From: Paraburkholderia ultramafica
GTDB lineage: Bacteria; Pseudomonadota; Gammaproteobacteria; Burkholderiales; Burkholderiaceae
Assembly (NCBI RefSeq): GCF_902859915.1
Contig: NZ_CADIKK010000018.1
Location: 62,001-126,000 of the forward strand
Reading direction: 5' to 3'
Length of the DNA: 64,000 bases
Positions 63,666 to 64,000 of this stretch are shown piece by piece (the stretch's first letter is position 1; each line of letters opens with the position of its first letter). A model generated the notes under the pieces. It saw only the letters and a list, made by a program, of their open reading frames with translations, was not told the DNA's origin and did no database searches. Both the position numbers and the translations under genes were made by a program.

Positions 63666-64000
63666 CTAGCCGCCGAGTCGGCCGCCGCTGATCCGCTCGA
63701 TACCGGCGAGGTCCCGTTCCGAGCGGGCCTGCGCGAACCCTTGCGCGGTCAGCAGTTCGCGCACGGCTTCGGCCTGATCGTAGCCGTGCTCGATCCACAA
63801 TACGCCATTGGCGGCGAGGCGTGCGGGCGCGCCGGTGACGATCGCGCGGATCGCGCTGAGGCCGTCGGCTTCGTCGGTGAGCGCGCCGCGTGGCTCGAAG
63901 CGCAGATCGCCTTCCGACAGATGCGGATCGCCGCTCGCGATATACGGCGGATTGCTGACGATCACGTCGAAGCGCAGTGCGGGGTCGAGCGAGTCGTACC
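63666..64000 (-). CDS. prmC: Release factor glutamine methyltransferase, 5' end outside window
   Basis: The C-terminal 111 residues are visible and the frame is open to the window edge. The NPPY motif FDVIVSNPPYIASGDPHL marks PrmC/HemK, followed by EPRGALTDEADGLSAIRAIV, WIEHGYDQAEAVRELLTAQG and GIERISGGRLGG. It methylates the GGQ glutamine of RF1/RF2. The N-terminal domain and motif I are outside the window. Confidence 0.93.
   Translation of the reverse strand, partial: YDSLDPALRFDVIVSNPPYIASGDPHLSEGDLRFEPRGALTDEADGLSAIRAIVTGAPARLAANGVLWIEHGYDQAEAVRELLTAQGFAQARSERDLAGIERISGGRLGG

Overview
This is a GC-rich, gene-dense stretch of a betaproteobacterial chromosome, most likely Paraburkholderia or Burkholderia. 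The grounds are protein similarity recalled from memory, codon use, and gene order: gltBD, thiOSGE followed by mlaFEDACB, murA-hisGDCBHAFIE-hinT-tatABC, petABC-sspAB, and prmC-grxD-ubiX. It is mostly core metabolism and envelope biology. I see no insertion sequence, phage, CRISPR array, toxin-antitoxin pair or recognisable defence island, and no clear new multi-gene system. The unusual signals are small: leader RNAs, operators, a minisatellite, a pseudo-phosphatase and gene remnants.

Layout. 1-7.8 kb: glutamate synthase subunits (gltB cut by the window edge), then an FAD-dependent D-amino-acid dehydrogenase behind a truncated MFS gene. 8-16 kb: an accessory-looking patch with a Tat-exported lipoprotein of the tyrosine phosphatase fold that lacks its catalytic cysteine, a histidine kinase/response regulator pair, a second paralogous orphan regulator, small lipoproteins and secreted proteins, and an orphan FlgH. 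15.9-18 kb: an SbmA/YddA-like ABC exporter with an SDR remnant at its 3' end and a 15-bp minisatellite in its leader. 18.3-22 kb: a TPP riboswitch, a Cys-rich leader ORF overlapping thiO, then thiS, thiG and thiE, which make the thiazole half of thiamine and join the halves.

22-28.5 kb: the complete Mla phospholipid transport system including the outer-membrane lipoprotein MlaA, an ABC-2 exporter and a BolA protein. 28.5-37.3 kb: murA and nine histidine genes in near-pathway order. 37.4-45.2 kb: a small membrane protein, hinT, tatABC, a DegS/DegQ-type protease, a Nif3 protein, and petABC encoding the cytochrome bc1 complex (the Rieske protein is a typical Tat substrate). 45.3-46.6 kb: sspA, sspB (ClpXP adaptor) and tRNA-Thr.

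46.6-64 kb: mixed accessory genes. These include two TetR regulators, one with two well-formed operators overlapping the promoter of a divergent MFS gene, methyltransferases, a flavoprotein, a nitroreductase, a sugar-porter-type MFS gene, an Hsp70-like protein, a cold-shock gene with a long leader, an APC permease behind a densely structured leader, an extradiol-type dioxygenase, ubiX, grxD and the 3' part of prmC. Functions are assigned from sequence motifs and family knowledge; nothing was searched or computed.
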